The notes: generated from the letters alone by a model not told the origin. Counted from the stretch's first letter, positions 42,174 to 51,644 are shown. The stretch is DNA of 64,000 nt from Hallella seregens ATCC 51272 (GCF_000518545.1 NZ_JADU01000015.1:1-64000), one strand, 5' to 3'. Translations and numbers: made by a program.

Positions 42174-43121
42174 ATGGTTCGCCAACGCTTCTTCCCCCAC
42201 CCGGCCCACGGTCTGCTATGTGCCGTCATCCTCCTTATGCTGGTGGCTTGCACCGGGCACGAGGGACTTCTGCCCAAATCGGGCGGACGGGCCTACGAGG
42301 TGTTGGTGGTGGGCGACCGCCAGAAGGCCGTGACACGCGCACTGAGTACCGATGTGGACTGTCTACCACAGAGCGAGCCCGAGTTCGATGTATCCAACGT
42401 GGACAGTGCCCATTTCACAGCCGCCTTGGCTTTGGCGCGCAACATCGTGATGGTGCACATTGATCCGCAGCTCTATACCGTGACCCGCATCCGCTACGAA
42501 CGGAATGTACATGCCACCCCGCAGCTTGTAGTGCATGTCGGTGCTCCCTCGGCCGCTGCCCTCCAGACCGGCATGCAAAGCCAAGGAACGGCCTTGCGCC
42601 GACTGCTGAATCGCACCGAGCTTCAAGCGGCTATCGCCCGACTGCAACACCATCGCAACGTACAGATGGAGAAGCAGCTGCAACGGCAATTCGGCGCAAC
42701 CATGTGGATACCAGCCGACATGACCGCCAGCAAGAGGGGGCGCAGCTTCCTCTGGATGAGCAACAACACTGCCTCCGAACCGCTGAACATCGTGGTCTAC
42801 CGGGCCCGTCGCTGCCACACCCTACAAGCCTACACAGCCCAACGGGACAGTATTATGGGTGCCAACATCAAGGGCGAGACCGACCGCATGGCCATGCAGA
42901 CCGTGTCGGGAACTGTCCGCCGGTACACGGCAACCCACAAGGGGCGGTCAGTTGTGGTACACCGCGGCCTATGGGAGATGGCGGGCGACGACATGGGCGG
43001 CCCTTTCGTGAGTCACACCGTAGGCGACATCACGGTCGAAGCATTCGTCTATGCCCCGGGCACCAAGAAGCGAAACAAACTGCGGCAACTTGAAGCCGCA
43101 CTATATACTTTAAAATATTAA
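42174..43121 (+). CDS. DUF4837 family lipoprotein
   Basis: 315 residues. A lipobox (LMLVACTG) follows a hydrophobic N-terminus. GRAYEVLVVGD and the later VVYRARRCHTL, GPFVSHT match the DUF4837 family recalled in Bacteroidetes, often near rlmN and pdxA. Function unknown. It starts 12 nt after rlmN and ends 3 nt before pdxA. Confidence 0.85.
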   Translation: MVRQRFFPHPAHGLLCAVILLMLVACTGHEGLLPKSGGRAYEVLVVGDRQKAVTRALSTDVDCLPQSEPEFDVSNVDSAHFTAALALARNIVMVHIDPQLYTVTRIRYERNVHATPQLVVHVGAPSAAALQTGMQSQGTALRRLLNRTELQAAIARLQHHRNVQMEKQLQRQFGATMWIPADMTASKRGRSFLWMSNNTASEPLNIVVYRARRCHTLQAYTAQRDSIMGANIKGETDRMAMQTVSGTVRRYTATHKGRSVVVHRGLWEMAGDDMGGPFVSHTVGDITVEAFVYAPGTKKRNKLRQLEAALYTLKY

Positions 43122-43124
43122 GCA

Positions 43125-44246
43125 ATGGACAACAACCGCAAGATACGCGTGGCCATCACCCACGGAGACACAAATGGCATAGGCTATGAGTTGATTTTCA
43201 AGACTTTTGCCGAGCCCGAAATGCTGGAGCTCTGTACTCCCATCGTCTACGGCTCGCCCAAGATAGCCGCCTATCACCGCAAGGCACTCAACATTGAGGG
43301 GAACTTCAGAATCATTGCCGATGCCCGCGAGGCGCAGGAAGACCGCGTGAACCTGCTGACCGTGTTCGACGAAGACATCAAAGTGGATTTGGGCACGCCT
43401 ACGGATGAGTCGGGACACGCCGCCGTCAAGGCACTCGACAAGGCCATCACCGACTACAAGGACGGGCTCTTCGACGTGCTTGTCACTTGTCCCGTCGACC
43501 AGTCCCACCTCAGCCTTGAGGGCTACACACTGCCCAGCAGTGACAAATACATCGAGACGAGCATTGGCGAGGGCAAAAAAGGCCTTGACATACTGACCAA
43601 TGAGAACCTGCGCGTGGCCCTGGTCACTGACAACATTGCCCTGAAAGACGTGCCCGCAGCCATCACTTTGGAGCGCGTCATCGAGAAAGTGGCCATATTT
43701 TTTGCTACGCTTCGCCGCGACATGCGCATCTCCAGCCCACGCATTGCCATCCTGGCCCTCAACCCTAACGACTGCGACGATCGTCCCGGCAAGGAAGAGA
43801 GCGAGGCCATTATCCCCGCCGTGCAGAAGCTATCCGATGCCGGAGTCAATGCCTTTGGCCCCTACCAGGCCGCAAGTTTCTTCGGTAACGGCGAGTTCAC
43901 GGCCTTTGACGGCATTCTGGCCATGTACCACGACCAAGGTATCGCGCCGTTCAAAGCCATGGCTCCCGAGGGCAACATCCATTACTTGGGTGGGTTGCCG
44001 CTTGTGAGTACCGCCCCCGACATGGGACCATGCTACGACATTGCCGGGCAGGGCACGGCCGACCCCACGGCACTCCGCCGCGCTATCTATCAAGCCATCG
44101 ACGGTTTCCGCAACCGCGCCTACTATGACGCACCCCTGGCCAATCCGCTGCCCAAGCTCTACCATGAACGCCGCGACGAGAGCGAGAAAGTGCGCTTCTC
44201 CATCCCCAAGAAGCACGAAAATGCCATCAAGGAGCGTCAGAAGTAG
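43125..44246 (+). CDS. pdxA: 4-hydroxythreonine-4-phosphate dehydrogenase
   Basis: 373 residues of the PdxA fold: ITHGDTNGIGYEL at the N-terminus, FGPYQAASFFGNGEF, MYHDQGIAPFKAMAP and the metal/His residues in YHDQG. It oxidises 4-phospho-hydroxythreonine in the DXP-dependent pyridoxal phosphate pathway. It is third in its unit, between DUF4837 and a flippase-like gene. Confidence 0.95.
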   Translation: MDNNRKIRVAITHGDTNGIGYELIFKTFAEPEMLELCTPIVYGSPKIAAYHRKALNIEGNFRIIADAREAQEDRVNLLTVFDEDIKVDLGTPTDESGHAAVKALDKAITDYKDGLFDVLVTCPVDQSHLSLEGYTLPSSDKYIETSIGEGKKGLDILTNENLRVALVTDNIALKDVPAAITLERVIEKVAIFFATLRRDMRISSPRIAILALNPNDCDDRPGKEESEAIIPAVQKLSDAGVNAFGPYQAASFFGNGEFTAFDGILAMYHDQGIAPFKAMAPEGNIHYLGGLPLVSTAPDMGPCYDIAGQGTADPTALRRAIYQAIDGFRNRAYYDAPLANPLPKLYHERRDESEKVRFSIPKKHENAIKERQK

Positions 44247-44279
44247 GTTCCGGCCACGATCCATCCTCCGACCATCACC

Positions 44280-45290
44280 ATGAACAAGAAATATCAGAAC
44301 GGGTTCTTTGTCTTCGGGCTGCTGGTGCTCGTCATCATGATTACCCAGCTCGACTTCACCCAAGTGTGGCAGGGGCTGCGGCATGCAGGCTATTGGTTTT
44401 TCGCCGTTGTCGCCTTATGGGCCTTTCTCTACTTGTTCAACACCGCCGCCTGGTACCTCATCATCAAGGGCGTATGCAGCCAGCCATCGGCCGACGCACC
44501 CGCCCCGAAGCGCATTCCCTTTGCCTGGCTTTACAAGGTAAGCGTATCGGGTTTTGCCCTCAACTATGCCACCCCGGGCGGACTGATGGGCGGCGAGCCC
44601 TACCGCATCATGGAACTGGCCCCCAAGATAGGCACCGAGCGAGCCTCTTCGTCGGTGATTCTCTATGCCATGACCCACATCTTCAGCCACTTCTGGTTCT
44701 GGCTTTTCTCCGTCTTGCTCTTTCTTTTCACCCAGCATGTGGGCCTATGGATGGGCTCGCTCATGGGTGCCATCCTTGCGTTCTGCCTGTTGGGCATCTG
44801 GTTTTTCACCGTGGGCTACCGCAAGGGACTGGCCAACCGCGTGATGAGTCTGCTGCGGCACCTCCCCCTTATCAAGAAATGGGCCCGTCCTTTCGTGGAC
44901 AAACATCGCAGCCAGCTCGACACCATCGACCGCCAGATTGCCGCCCTCCACAGTCAGAATCCCTATAACTTTATAGGCGCCGTACTGCTGGAGTTCTCAT
45001 GCCGTATCTGTTCTGCCCTTGAGATTTTCTTCATTTTGCTGGTGCTCATGCCCGACGTGAACTATGTAAACTGCATCCTCATCCTGGCTTTCACCTCACT
45101 TTTTGCCAACCTGCTGTTCTTCATCCCGCTTCAGCTGGGCGGTCGCGAGGGCGGCTTCCTCATGTCCACGGCCGGCCTGGGCATCAGTGCAAGCGCCGGC
45201 ATTTTCGTGGCGCTCATCGTGCGCATCCGCGAACTGGTGTGGACAGGTATCGGTCTTCTCATGATTAAGATGGTGCGCAAAAACTCGTAA
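44280..45290 (+). CDS. Flippase-like integral membrane protein (UPF0104 type)
   Basis: 336 residues, about seven to eight transmembrane segments. [17 protein letters not shown] and [14 protein letters not shown] match the lysylphosphatidylglycerol synthase membrane region/UPF0104 family, thought to move lipids or lipid-linked groups. No C-terminal synthase domain. It starts 33 nt after pdxA. Confidence 0.85.
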   Translation: MNKKYQNGFFVFGLLVLVIMITQLDFTQVWQGLRHAGYWFFAVVALWAFLYLFNTAAWYLIIKGVCSQPSADAPAPKRIPFAWLYKVSVSGFALNYATPGGLMGGEPYRIMELAPKIGTERASSSVILYAMTHIFSHFWFWLFSVLLFLFTQHVGLWMGSLMGAILAFCLLGIWFFTVGYRKGLANRVMSLLRHLPLIKKWARPFVDKHRSQLDTIDRQIAALHSQNPYNFIGAVLLEFSCRICSALEIFFILLVLMPDVNYVNCILILAFTSLFANLLFFIPLQLGGREGGFLMSTAGLGISASAGIFVALIVRIRELVWTGIGLLMIKMVRKNS

Positions 45291-45349
45291 AGCAGCCCGT
45301 AAACGCCATCTTTTTCTGCCATTTTTGCAGGTATGTCGATTTAATTGCG

Positions 45350-45357
45350 TAATTTTG
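45350..45357 (+). promoter_or_regulatory. -7 box TAATTTTG for the RpoN-activator unit
   Basis: TAnnTTTG match 22 nt before the start. Confidence 0.6.
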
Positions 45358-45378
45358 TCACGCATTGATTACAGGCAA

Positions 45379-46632
45379 ATGAATACATCCGAACTGCAAA
45401 AGATAAAGCAACGCTACAACATCGTCGGCAACAGCGATGGGCTCAACCATGCGCTGGACGTGGCCCTGCAGGTGGCATCGACCGACTTGAGCGTCCTCAT
45501 TGTGGGCGAGAGTGGCGTGGGCAAGGAGATTATTCCGCGCGTCATCCACGACAACTCGCCGCGCCGCCGCGAGCGTTACTTTGCCATCAACTGCGGTTCC
45601 ATCCCCGAAGGCACCATCGACAGCGAGCTTTTCGGCCACGAGAAAGGAGCCTACACCGGCGCCATCGGCGAGAGCGATGGCTATTTTGGCGTGGCCAACA
45701 AGGGCACCATCTTCCTCGACGAGGTGGGTGAACTGCCCATTGCCACCCAGGCGCGCCTGTTGCGCGTGCTGGAGACGGGCGAGTACATCCGGGTAGGCGG
45801 GCAGGAAATCCGCAAGACCAACGTGCGCATCGTGGCCGCCACCAACGTGAACATGCGCAAAGCCATCTCCGAAGGCCGTTTCCGCGAGGACCTCTACTAC
45901 CGGCTCAACACCATCCCCATCCAAATGCCGCCCCTGCGCGACCGCGGCAACGACATCGTGCTGCTCTTCCGCCTCTTCGCCATGCAGATGGCCGAGAAGT
46001 ACCATTTGCCCAAGATTGCCCTCACCGAGGATGCCAAATCGCTGCTGCTCCGCTATAAATGGCCGGGCAACGTACGACAGCTCAAGAACATTACCGAGCA
46101 GATGTCGGTGCTCAGCGAGGCCCGTGAACTTGATGCCGCCCAACTCAGCAAGTACATTCCCGACAACCCCGACAGCACCCAGCTGGCCCCCATCAGCCAG
46201 GGCGGGCAGCACTCCTACGAGAGCGAGCGGGAGATTCTCTACAAGATTCTCTACGAGCTACGGGGCAATGTCTCCGACCTGCGCCGCGACATGACAAGCC
46301 TGCGCAAGCAACTCGACGAAGCCTATGCCCTGAACGAAGCCGCGACTTTCCAGCACAGCAAGTTCATCAACACCGCACAGGCACCGATGCCGGCCCTCCG
46401 CACCGACCACGCCACCCTTGAAAGCTATGCACCGGCATCGGCCGAAGAAGCCGAAGCCGAGGAAATCAAGGCCGAGCCCGAAAGCCTCAACCTAAGCGAC
46501 CTGGGCCGCCAAATGGTGGAGAAAGCCTTGGAACGCAACGACGGCAACCGCAAAAAGGCCGCCCAGGAACTGGGCATTTCCGACCGCACCCTTTACAGAA
46601 GAATCAGACAATATGGGCTCGACAAGAAATAA
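45379..46632 (+). CDS. Sigma-54-dependent transcription activator, no receiver domain
   Basis: 417 residues. The AAA+ domain begins near the N-terminus (Walker A GESGVGKE; ELFGHEKGAYTGA, the sigma-54 contact loop as GAYTGA; Walker B FLDEVGEL; RFREDLYYRL). A linker of low complexity (about 290-370) and a Fis-type HTH (KKAAQELGISDRTLYRRI) follow. There is no receiver or sensory domain, so its activity is likely set by level or partner. It overlaps the lptE-like gene by 20 nt. Confidence 0.92.
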   Translation: MNTSELQKIKQRYNIVGNSDGLNHALDVALQVASTDLSVLIVGESGVGKEIIPRVIHDNSPRRRERYFAINCGSIPEGTIDSELFGHEKGAYTGAIGESDGYFGVANKGTIFLDEVGELPIATQARLLRVLETGEYIRVGGQEIRKTNVRIVAATNVNMRKAISEGRFREDLYYRLNTIPIQMPPLRDRGNDIVLLFRLFAMQMAEKYHLPKIALTEDAKSLLLRYKWPGNVRQLKNITEQMSVLSEARELDAAQLSKYIPDNPDSTQLAPISQGGQHSYESEREILYKILYELRGNVSDLRRDMTSLRKQLDEAYALNEAATFQHSKFINTAQAPMPALRTDHATLESYAPASAEEAEAEEIKAEPESLNLSDLGRQMVEKALERNDGNRKKAAQELGISDRTLYRRIRQYGLDKK

Positions 46633-47194
46633 TCCATTGCCCAACGGCCGCCGCCTGCCCGCCATTTGCCGGGTCGACGGCGGGTTGCTGCTGCGGGCAG
46701 CGGGCGTTTGCCTGTGCGTCTTCACCCTGCTGACGGCATGCAAGGTGAACTATGGTTTCAACGGGGCCAGCATCGACTACACCAAGACCAAGACCATCCA
46801 GATTGCCGATTTTCCCATTCGCAGCAGCTACGTTTGGGGGCCAATGGGCCCGCTTTTCAACAACCAGCTGAAAGATACATACGCCAACCACACCCACTTG
46901 CAGCAGGTGAAGCGCAACGGCGACCTTGTGGTCGACGGCGAAATCACGCAGTATTCGCAGCGCAACAAGTCGGTTTCGAGCGAGGGCTACTCGGCACAGA
47001 CCGAACTCTCGATGACGGTCAACGTGCGGTTCACCAACAATACCAACCACAGCGAAGACTTTGAACGCTCGTTCACAGCCACGCAAACCTACGAGACGAC
47101 CAGAAGCCTGAACAGCGTTCAGGAAGAACTCGTCACCCAAATGTGCAAGGACCTGACCGACCAAATATTCAACGCCACCGTGGCCAACTGGTAA
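46613..47194 (+). CDS. lptE: LptE-like lipoprotein
   Basis: 193 residues with a lipobox (LLTACKVNYGFNGASID). The body matches the LptE/LPS-assembly fold recalled for Bacteroidetes (IQIADFPIRSSYVWGPMGPLFNN, then LVVDGEITQYSQ). It would help LptD insert lipopolysaccharide into the outer membrane. The assignment rests partly on the conserved RpoN activator-lptE-TPR-secG order. Confidence 0.85.
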   Translation: MGSTRNNPLPNGRRLPAICRVDGGLLLRAAGVCLCVFTLLTACKVNYGFNGASIDYTKTKTIQIADFPIRSSYVWGPMGPLFNNQLKDTYANHTHLQQVKRNGDLVVDGEITQYSQRNKSVSSEGYSAQTELSMTVNVRFTNNTNHSEDFERSFTATQTYETTRSLNSVQEELVTQMCKDLTDQIFNATVANW

Positions 47195-47198
47195 CGAC

Positions 47199-47966
47199 AT
47201 GGACATAGCCAACCTCATCAAGCATCCCGAACAGCTGGACAGCGAGACGCTCTACGAGCTACGCAGCCTGCTGGCCCTGTACCCATACTACCAGACTGCC
47301 CGGCTACTGCTGCTCCAGAACCTCTATCTGCTCCACGATCCCACATTCGACGAGGAGCTGCGCCGTGCCGCCATCTACATCACCGACCGCAAAGTCATCT
47401 TCAACCTGGTGGAGGCCGCCCACTACCGGCTCAAGATAGACCGGCCCCAAGGCTCCACCCCACCGGCCACCGCCGCCAAGACGGCCGGCGCCGACCGCAC
47501 CATCTCCCTCATAGACCACTTTCTGGACTCCATCCCCGAGGAGGAGAAGCAGGAACAGCAGAAGACCCACCGCAAGCCCACACCCGCCGATGCAGCAGTG
47601 GACTACGTTTCCTATCTGCTGGAGACCAGCGAGGAAAAGGAGCTGCAAGCGCCATCCGCCCCTCTGCTGAAAGGCCAGAGTTTGATAGATAATTTCATAA
47701 ACAATGAGGGTGGAAAGATAAAACTCAAGGAAGAGCCCGAATACATGCCCGACCTTTTGCCGGCCGAACCCGAGGAAGAAAGGGAGGGAAACGAGGGCTA
47801 TTTCACGGAAACACTGGCCCGCATTTACATCAAACAAGGACGATATGGCAAAGCACTCGAAATAATTCAACGCTTAAATTTGAATTATCCGAAAAAAAAT
47901 GCTTACTTTGCAGACCAGATTCGCTTCTTGGAAAAGCTGATATTAAACAACAAAAACAATAAGTAA
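47199..47966 (+). CDS. TPR-like protein of the lptE-secG operon
   Basis: 255 residues. The N-terminal helical part (LYELRSLLALYPYYQTARLLLLQN) and C-terminal GYFTETLARIYIKQGRYGKALEIIQRLN look like degenerate tetratricopeptide repeats, joined by a Glu/Pro-rich linker. Typical of the gene between lptE and secG in Bacteroidetes. Function unknown. It starts 5 nt after lptE. Confidence 0.85.
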   Translation: MDIANLIKHPEQLDSETLYELRSLLALYPYYQTARLLLLQNLYLLHDPTFDEELRRAAIYITDRKVIFNLVEAAHYRLKIDRPQGSTPPATAAKTAGADRTISLIDHFLDSIPEEEKQEQQKTHRKPTPADAAVDYVSYLLETSEEKELQAPSAPLLKGQSLIDNFINNEGGKIKLKEEPEYMPDLLPAEPEEEREGNEGYFTETLARIYIKQGRYGKALEIIQRLNLNYPKKNAYFADQIRFLEKLILNNKNNK

Positions 47967-47972
47967 AGTATT

Positions 47973-48386
47973 ATGTACACATTTTTTGTAGCTCTCATCG
48001 TCGTGGTGTCACTGTTGATGATCGGCATTGTACTCATCCAAGAGTCCAAGGGAGGCGGCCTTGCCAGCAACTTCTCCTCCTCCAACGCTATTATGGGCGT
48101 ACGCAAGACCACGGACTTTGTAGAGAAAGCCACTTGGGGCTTGGCTGCCGCCATGGTGGTGTTCAGTATCATTTGCGCCCATACCGCTCCACAGGCTTCG
48201 GCCGACCAGAGCGTGCTCGAGCAGAGCGCCACCGAGTCGCAGGCCACCAATCCGACCAACACGCAGGGCTTCCAGGCCGGCCAGCAGACTGCTCCCGCAC
48301 AGGGTTCAGGCAGTCAGGGTGCCGCCCAGGCTCCCGCCACAGACGCCCAGAAGGCCCCCGTGGCACCGGCTGCACCTGCCAAATAA
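47973..48386 (+). CDS. secG: Preprotein translocase subunit SecG
   Basis: 137 residues: two transmembrane helices (about 1-22 and 50-70) with IVLIQESKGGGLASNF, the SecG signature, then a Gln/Ala/Pro/Thr-rich tail of about 60 residues. It assists SecYE. The tail is longer than in E. coli SecG. Confidence 0.93.
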   Translation: MYTFFVALIVVVSLLMIGIVLIQESKGGGLASNFSSSNAIMGVRKTTDFVEKATWGLAAAMVVFSIICAHTAPQASADQSVLEQSATESQATNPTNTQGFQAGQQTAPAQGSGSQGAAQAPATDAQKAPVAPAAPAK

Positions 48387-48406
48387 AAGATTTATTGAAA
48401 AAAGAG

Positions 48407-48439
48407 AGGGATTTATTTGGCCGTACCAGATAAATCCCT
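48407..48439. terminator. Hairpin between secG and tRNA-His
   Basis: AGGGATTTAT pairs with ATAAATCCCT. It abuts the tRNA promoter. The T-run lies on the minus side, so it may terminate only weakly in the plus direction. Confidence 0.55.
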
Positions 48440-48447
48440 TACCTTTG
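48440..48447 (+). promoter_or_regulatory. -7 box TACCTTTG for tRNA-His
   Basis: TAnnTTTG match 28 nt before the tRNA. Confidence 0.65.
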
Positions 48448-48474
48448 CACCCGCTTCCAGAAAGCAGCCAACAC

Positions 48475-48552
48475 GGTGGATGTAGTTCAGTTGGTTAGAG
48501 CGTCAGATTGTGGTTCTGAATGTCGTGGGTTCGAGTCCCACCCTCCACCCCA
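48475..48552 (+). tRNA. tRNA-His (GTG)
   Basis: Cloverleaf with anticodon loop TTGTGGT (anticodon GTG), T-arm GTGGG-TTCGAGT-CCCAC, and an encoded CCA at 48550-48552. Position 48475 supplies the extra G(-1) characteristic of tRNA-His. The acceptor stem GTGGATG/CCTCCAC has one T-C mismatch at pair 6-67. A terminator follows at once. Confidence 0.92.
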
Positions 48553-48591
48553 AGCGGAAATCCTTGAAACAAGGGTTTCCGCTTTGTTTTT
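48553..48591 (+). terminator. Terminator after tRNA-His
   Basis: Arms AAGCGGAAATCCTTG (48552-48566) and CAAGGGTTTCCGCTT (48570-48584), one wobble, followed by TGTTTTTG. Confidence 0.85.
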
Positions 48592-48696
48592 GCCCTATTC
48601 CCGGCACCCCCGGCTCCCGCTCATACAGACTCCGCGACCCGGCCCTCCTGCCCCGTCCATCCCCCCGACATAATGACTGCACGGCATAGAGGCCGG

Positions 48697-48828
48697 AGCA
48701 TAAGGCCGCAGACGCAGGGCGAATACGCCATAAACGCCATGCGAATACGCCGCAAACGCGGGGCGAATACGGTGTAAACGCCACGCGGCAACACCGCAAA
48801 CGCGGGGCAAATACGGTGCCGCATTCTC
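48697..48828. repeat. 22-bp tandem array, locus C (6 units)
   Basis: The AAACG/AGACG core recurs at 48710, 48732, 48754, 48776 and 48798, exactly 22 bp apart. Units read GCGAATACGCCgtAAACGCnnn, a more AT/GC-mixed version of the loci A, B and D unit. It fills most of the gap between tRNA-His and the gene at 48906. Confidence 0.88.
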
Positions 48829-48878
48829 AACAAAGGTTAATTTTCGCACGTTTTTTTCGTTTATATAAGGAAAGGTTG

Positions 48879-48886
48879 TACTTTTG
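48879..48886 (+). promoter_or_regulatory. -7 box TACTTTTG for the gene at 48906
   Basis: TAnnTTTG match 20 nt before the start, so the leader is short. Confidence 0.6.
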
Positions 48887-48905
48887 CAAGTGCATACATT
48901 TTCCT

Positions 48906-49232
48906 ATGGGAATCAACAAACATAACACCAAACGCACGTTCGTTGCCTGGCTGCTGTTGCTGCTCTTTATGCTGCCAATCGTAGCCAAGGCGGTGCATGT
49001 TTGCCAGATTCACCCCAATACCGAGGCCGGCACCGGCAAAGCCGACGGCCACCACAGCGACAACTGCGCCATCTGCCACTTTGCCTTTCTCAGTTTCGAC
49101 AAGGCAGAGTTCATCACCTTGGGCGTCATCGTTGCCACAGTGGTCTTTACGCTGACCGTCTTCTTCCAGACGAGCTACGTCTCGAAGAAGCTCGCCACGG
49201 CCAGTCTTAGGGCTCCTCCCTATTTGTTCTAA
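48906..49232 (+). CDS. Small membrane protein with His/Cys metal-like motif
   Basis: 108 residues: a signal-anchor segment (FVAWLLLLLFMLPIVAKA), a periplasmic part with HVCQIHP and HHSDNCAICHF, and a second hydrophobic segment (about 71-90). The His/Cys pattern suggests metal binding, as in DUF2946-like proteins. It leads the TonB receptor cluster and starts after the promoter at 48879. Confidence 0.65.
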   Translation: MGINKHNTKRTFVAWLLLLLFMLPIVAKAVHVCQIHPNTEAGTGKADGHHSDNCAICHFAFLSFDKAEFITLGVIVATVVFTLTVFFQTSYVSKKLATASLRAPPYLF

Positions 49233-49312
49233 CCCCTGCTTTTCAGCGGGTTACACCTTATGGCCACAACCATAGGGGGTAGCCATGTCCTCACGTGTCC
49301 GGCACCGGTGTG

Positions 49313-49360
49313 CGGCAATAGATTGCCGGCACCCTCCACATGCCGCACGCCGAGCGGCAT
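49313..49360 (+). promoter_or_regulatory. Two hairpins in the leader of the TonB receptor
   Basis: CGGCAAT/ATTGCCG (49313-49328) and ATGCCGC/GCGGCAT (49340-49360) lie in the 181-nt gap before the TonB receptor. They may be an attenuator or processing site. No riboswitch class was recognised. Confidence 0.35.
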
Positions 49361-49413
49361 GGCAACCACACAACACTACGCTTTCAGACAACAATCAGAC
49401 AAGGAATTAGGCT

Positions 49414-51585
49414 ATGAACAAGTTTCTATGGGCCTGGGTTCTGCTGTCACCTGCTGCTTTGTGGGCTCATGAGCCGGCAATGCCGGCGGGGCTGCCGGTC
49501 GGCACGCTCACGCCGGCCGACTCCGCCCGCACAGACTCCGCCACCACACTGCAAGAAATCATGGTGTATGGCAACCAGAAGAAAGAGTTCCAGATGCAGT
49601 CTTCGGTCAACCGCATACTGGTAGACCGCGGTTATCTGTCGACCCATTTCGCGGGCAGCCTGATGCAAACGCTCAGCGGAATCCCCGGCATCAAGGCCAT
49701 GAGCATCGGCTCGGGCCAGTCCAAGCCCGCCATTCGCGGTCTGGGCTTCAACCGCATGGTGGTGGCCGAGGACGGCATCAAGCACGAAGGACAGCAATGG
49801 GGCGACGACCACGGGCTGGAAGTAGACCAGTTTGCCATCGACCGCATCGAGGTCATCAAGGGCCCCGGAGCCCTGCTTTATGGCTCGGATGCCATTGGCG
49901 GCGTGCTCAGCCTGTACGGCAACTACGTGCCCACAGCCCCGCTACAGGGCAGCGCCTCGCTCTTTACGCGCACCAACAACGCCTCGCTGGGCACGTCGGT
50001 GCGGCTGCAGGGGCGCAGCAACCGGCTGTACTGGCGCACCCACCTGACGGCCATCAGCTATGCCGACTACCAGGTTCCGACCGACAGCATCGAGTACTAC
50101 TCCTACCGCATCGGGCTGCACCGCCGCCGTCTGCGCAACACGGCGGGGCGCGAACTCGACGGCAGCGTGACACTGGGCTACGTGGGCCGCCGCGTGAGCA
50201 CGTCGCTCAAGATCTCCGACTCCTTTGCCAAGATCGGCTTCTTTGCCAATGCCCATGGGCTGGAGGTGCGTCTGTCCGACATCGACTACGACCGTTCCGC
50301 CCGCGACATAGACCTGCCCCGCCAGCAGGTGAACCACTTGAAGGTGGGCAGCCACACCGTATGGCAGCTCGAACGGACGACACTCGAGGCCAACCTGGCC
50401 TATCAGAACAACCGCCGCCGCGAATACAGCGAGCCCGTGTCGCACGGCTACATGCCCCGCCCGGAGGGCACGCTGGAACGGCAGTTCGACAAGCACACGC
50501 TCACGGCCAACCTGGGCATGTGCCTCCGGCAGTCGGAGCGCAACGAGCTGCACGCGGGTCTCTGTACCGAGTACCAGCACAACCGGCGCAGCGGCTGGGG
50601 TTTCATCATCCCCGACTTCGAGACGGCATCGGCCGGCGCCTACGTGCTCGACCGGCTCACGCTCTCGCCCCATCTGATTCTGAATGCCGGCTTGCGCTAC
50701 GACCGTGCCCGCACGCGCATCCACAGTTACCGCGACTGGTACCTCACGCCCACCGGGCCCACGGACTCGGTGTACAAGGAGCGGTCGGCCGAGGTGAACC
50801 GCTCGTTCGGCAGCCTCACGTGGTCGGCGGGCGTGAACTATGCCCATGGCGGCTGGGTGCTCAAGGCCAATGCGGGCAAGAGTTTCCGCACACCCATCCC
50901 CAAGGAGCTGGGAGCCGACGGCGTGAACTACCACATCTTCCGCTACGAGCAGGGCAACACCGAGCTGCGACCCGAGGTGTCGTATCAGCTGGACGCCGGC
51001 ATCAGCTGGAGCAACCAGGCGGTGAGCATGGAGCTGGATCCCTATCTGAATTATTTCCCCAACTACATCTACATGAACCCCACAGCCGGCTACTACGAGG
51101 GTCTGCAGATGTATCACTACACGCAGAGCCGCGTGCTGCGCTACGGTTTCGAGCTGCAGGCCACGTGGCACATTGTTCCGGCCCTCGAGGCCGAGGCCAA
51201 GGGCGAGTACCTCTACGCCCGGCAGCAGTCGGGAGAAAAGAAAGGATTCACCCTGCCTTTCTCCACCCCGTGGTCGGCCGACGCCACCGCTACCTACCGT
51301 TTCTGCCGCCGCGAGGGTCGCGAGGGCTATGCCTCGCTCAACCTGCACGTGGTGGGGGCCCAACACCAGATAGTGCCCCCCGAGAAGCCCACGCCGGGCT
51401 ACTGCACGCTGAACCTCACGGCGGGCAAGACTTTTGCCTTGGGCGAGGACCGCTCGCTACGGCTCAGCCTCAACGCCGACAACCTGCTCAACCGTCGCTA
51501 CTACGACCACACGAGCTACTATCGGCTCATCGACGTGCCCGAACCGGGGCGCAACATGGCTCTGATGGCCACACTAAACTTTTAA
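49414..51585 (+). CDS. TonB-dependent outer-membrane receptor
   Basis: 723 residues with a signal peptide, TonB-box region, plug domain (QTLSGIPGIKAMSIGSGQSKPAIRGLGFNR, RIEVIKGPGALLYGSDAIGGVL) and a long beta-barrel ending in Phe. The plug resembles metal-receptor types such as ZnuD, and the neighbours (His/Cys protein, DUF4625 lipoproteins, NlpE-like) support metal uptake. The ligand itself is not readable. Confidence 0.9.
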   Translation: MNKFLWAWVLLSPAALWAHEPAMPAGLPVGTLTPADSARTDSATTLQEIMVYGNQKKEFQMQSSVNRILVDRGYLSTHFAGSLMQTLSGIPGIKAMSIGSGQSKPAIRGLGFNRMVVAEDGIKHEGQQWGDDHGLEVDQFAIDRIEVIKGPGALLYGSDAIGGVLSLYGNYVPTAPLQGSASLFTRTNNASLGTSVRLQGRSNRLYWRTHLTAISYADYQVPTDSIEYYSYRIGLHRRRLRNTAGRELDGSVTLGYVGRRVSTSLKISDSFAKIGFFANAHGLEVRLSDIDYDRSARDIDLPRQQVNHLKVGSHTVWQLERTTLEANLAYQNNRRREYSEPVSHGYMPRPEGTLERQFDKHTLTANLGMCLRQSERNELHAGLCTEYQHNRRSGWGFIIPDFETASAGAYVLDRLTLSPHLILNAGLRYDRARTRIHSYRDWYLTPTGPTDSVYKERSAEVNRSFGSLTWSAGVNYAHGGWVLKANAGKSFRTPIPKELGADGVNYHIFRYEQGNTELRPEVSYQLDAGISWSNQAVSMELDPYLNYFPNYIYMNPTAGYYEGLQMYHYTQSRVLRYGFELQATWHIVPALEAEAKGEYLYARQQSGEKKGFTLPFSTPWSADATATYRFCRREGREGYASLNLHVVGAQHQIVPPEKPTPGYCTLNLTAGKTFALGEDRSLRLSLNADNLLNRRYYDHTSYYRLIDVPEPGRNMALMATLNF

Positions 51586-51644
51586 CATAACATCAAATTT
51601 CAATTACGAACCAGAGGCCTCGGCCTCACTAAAAAAACAAAATC

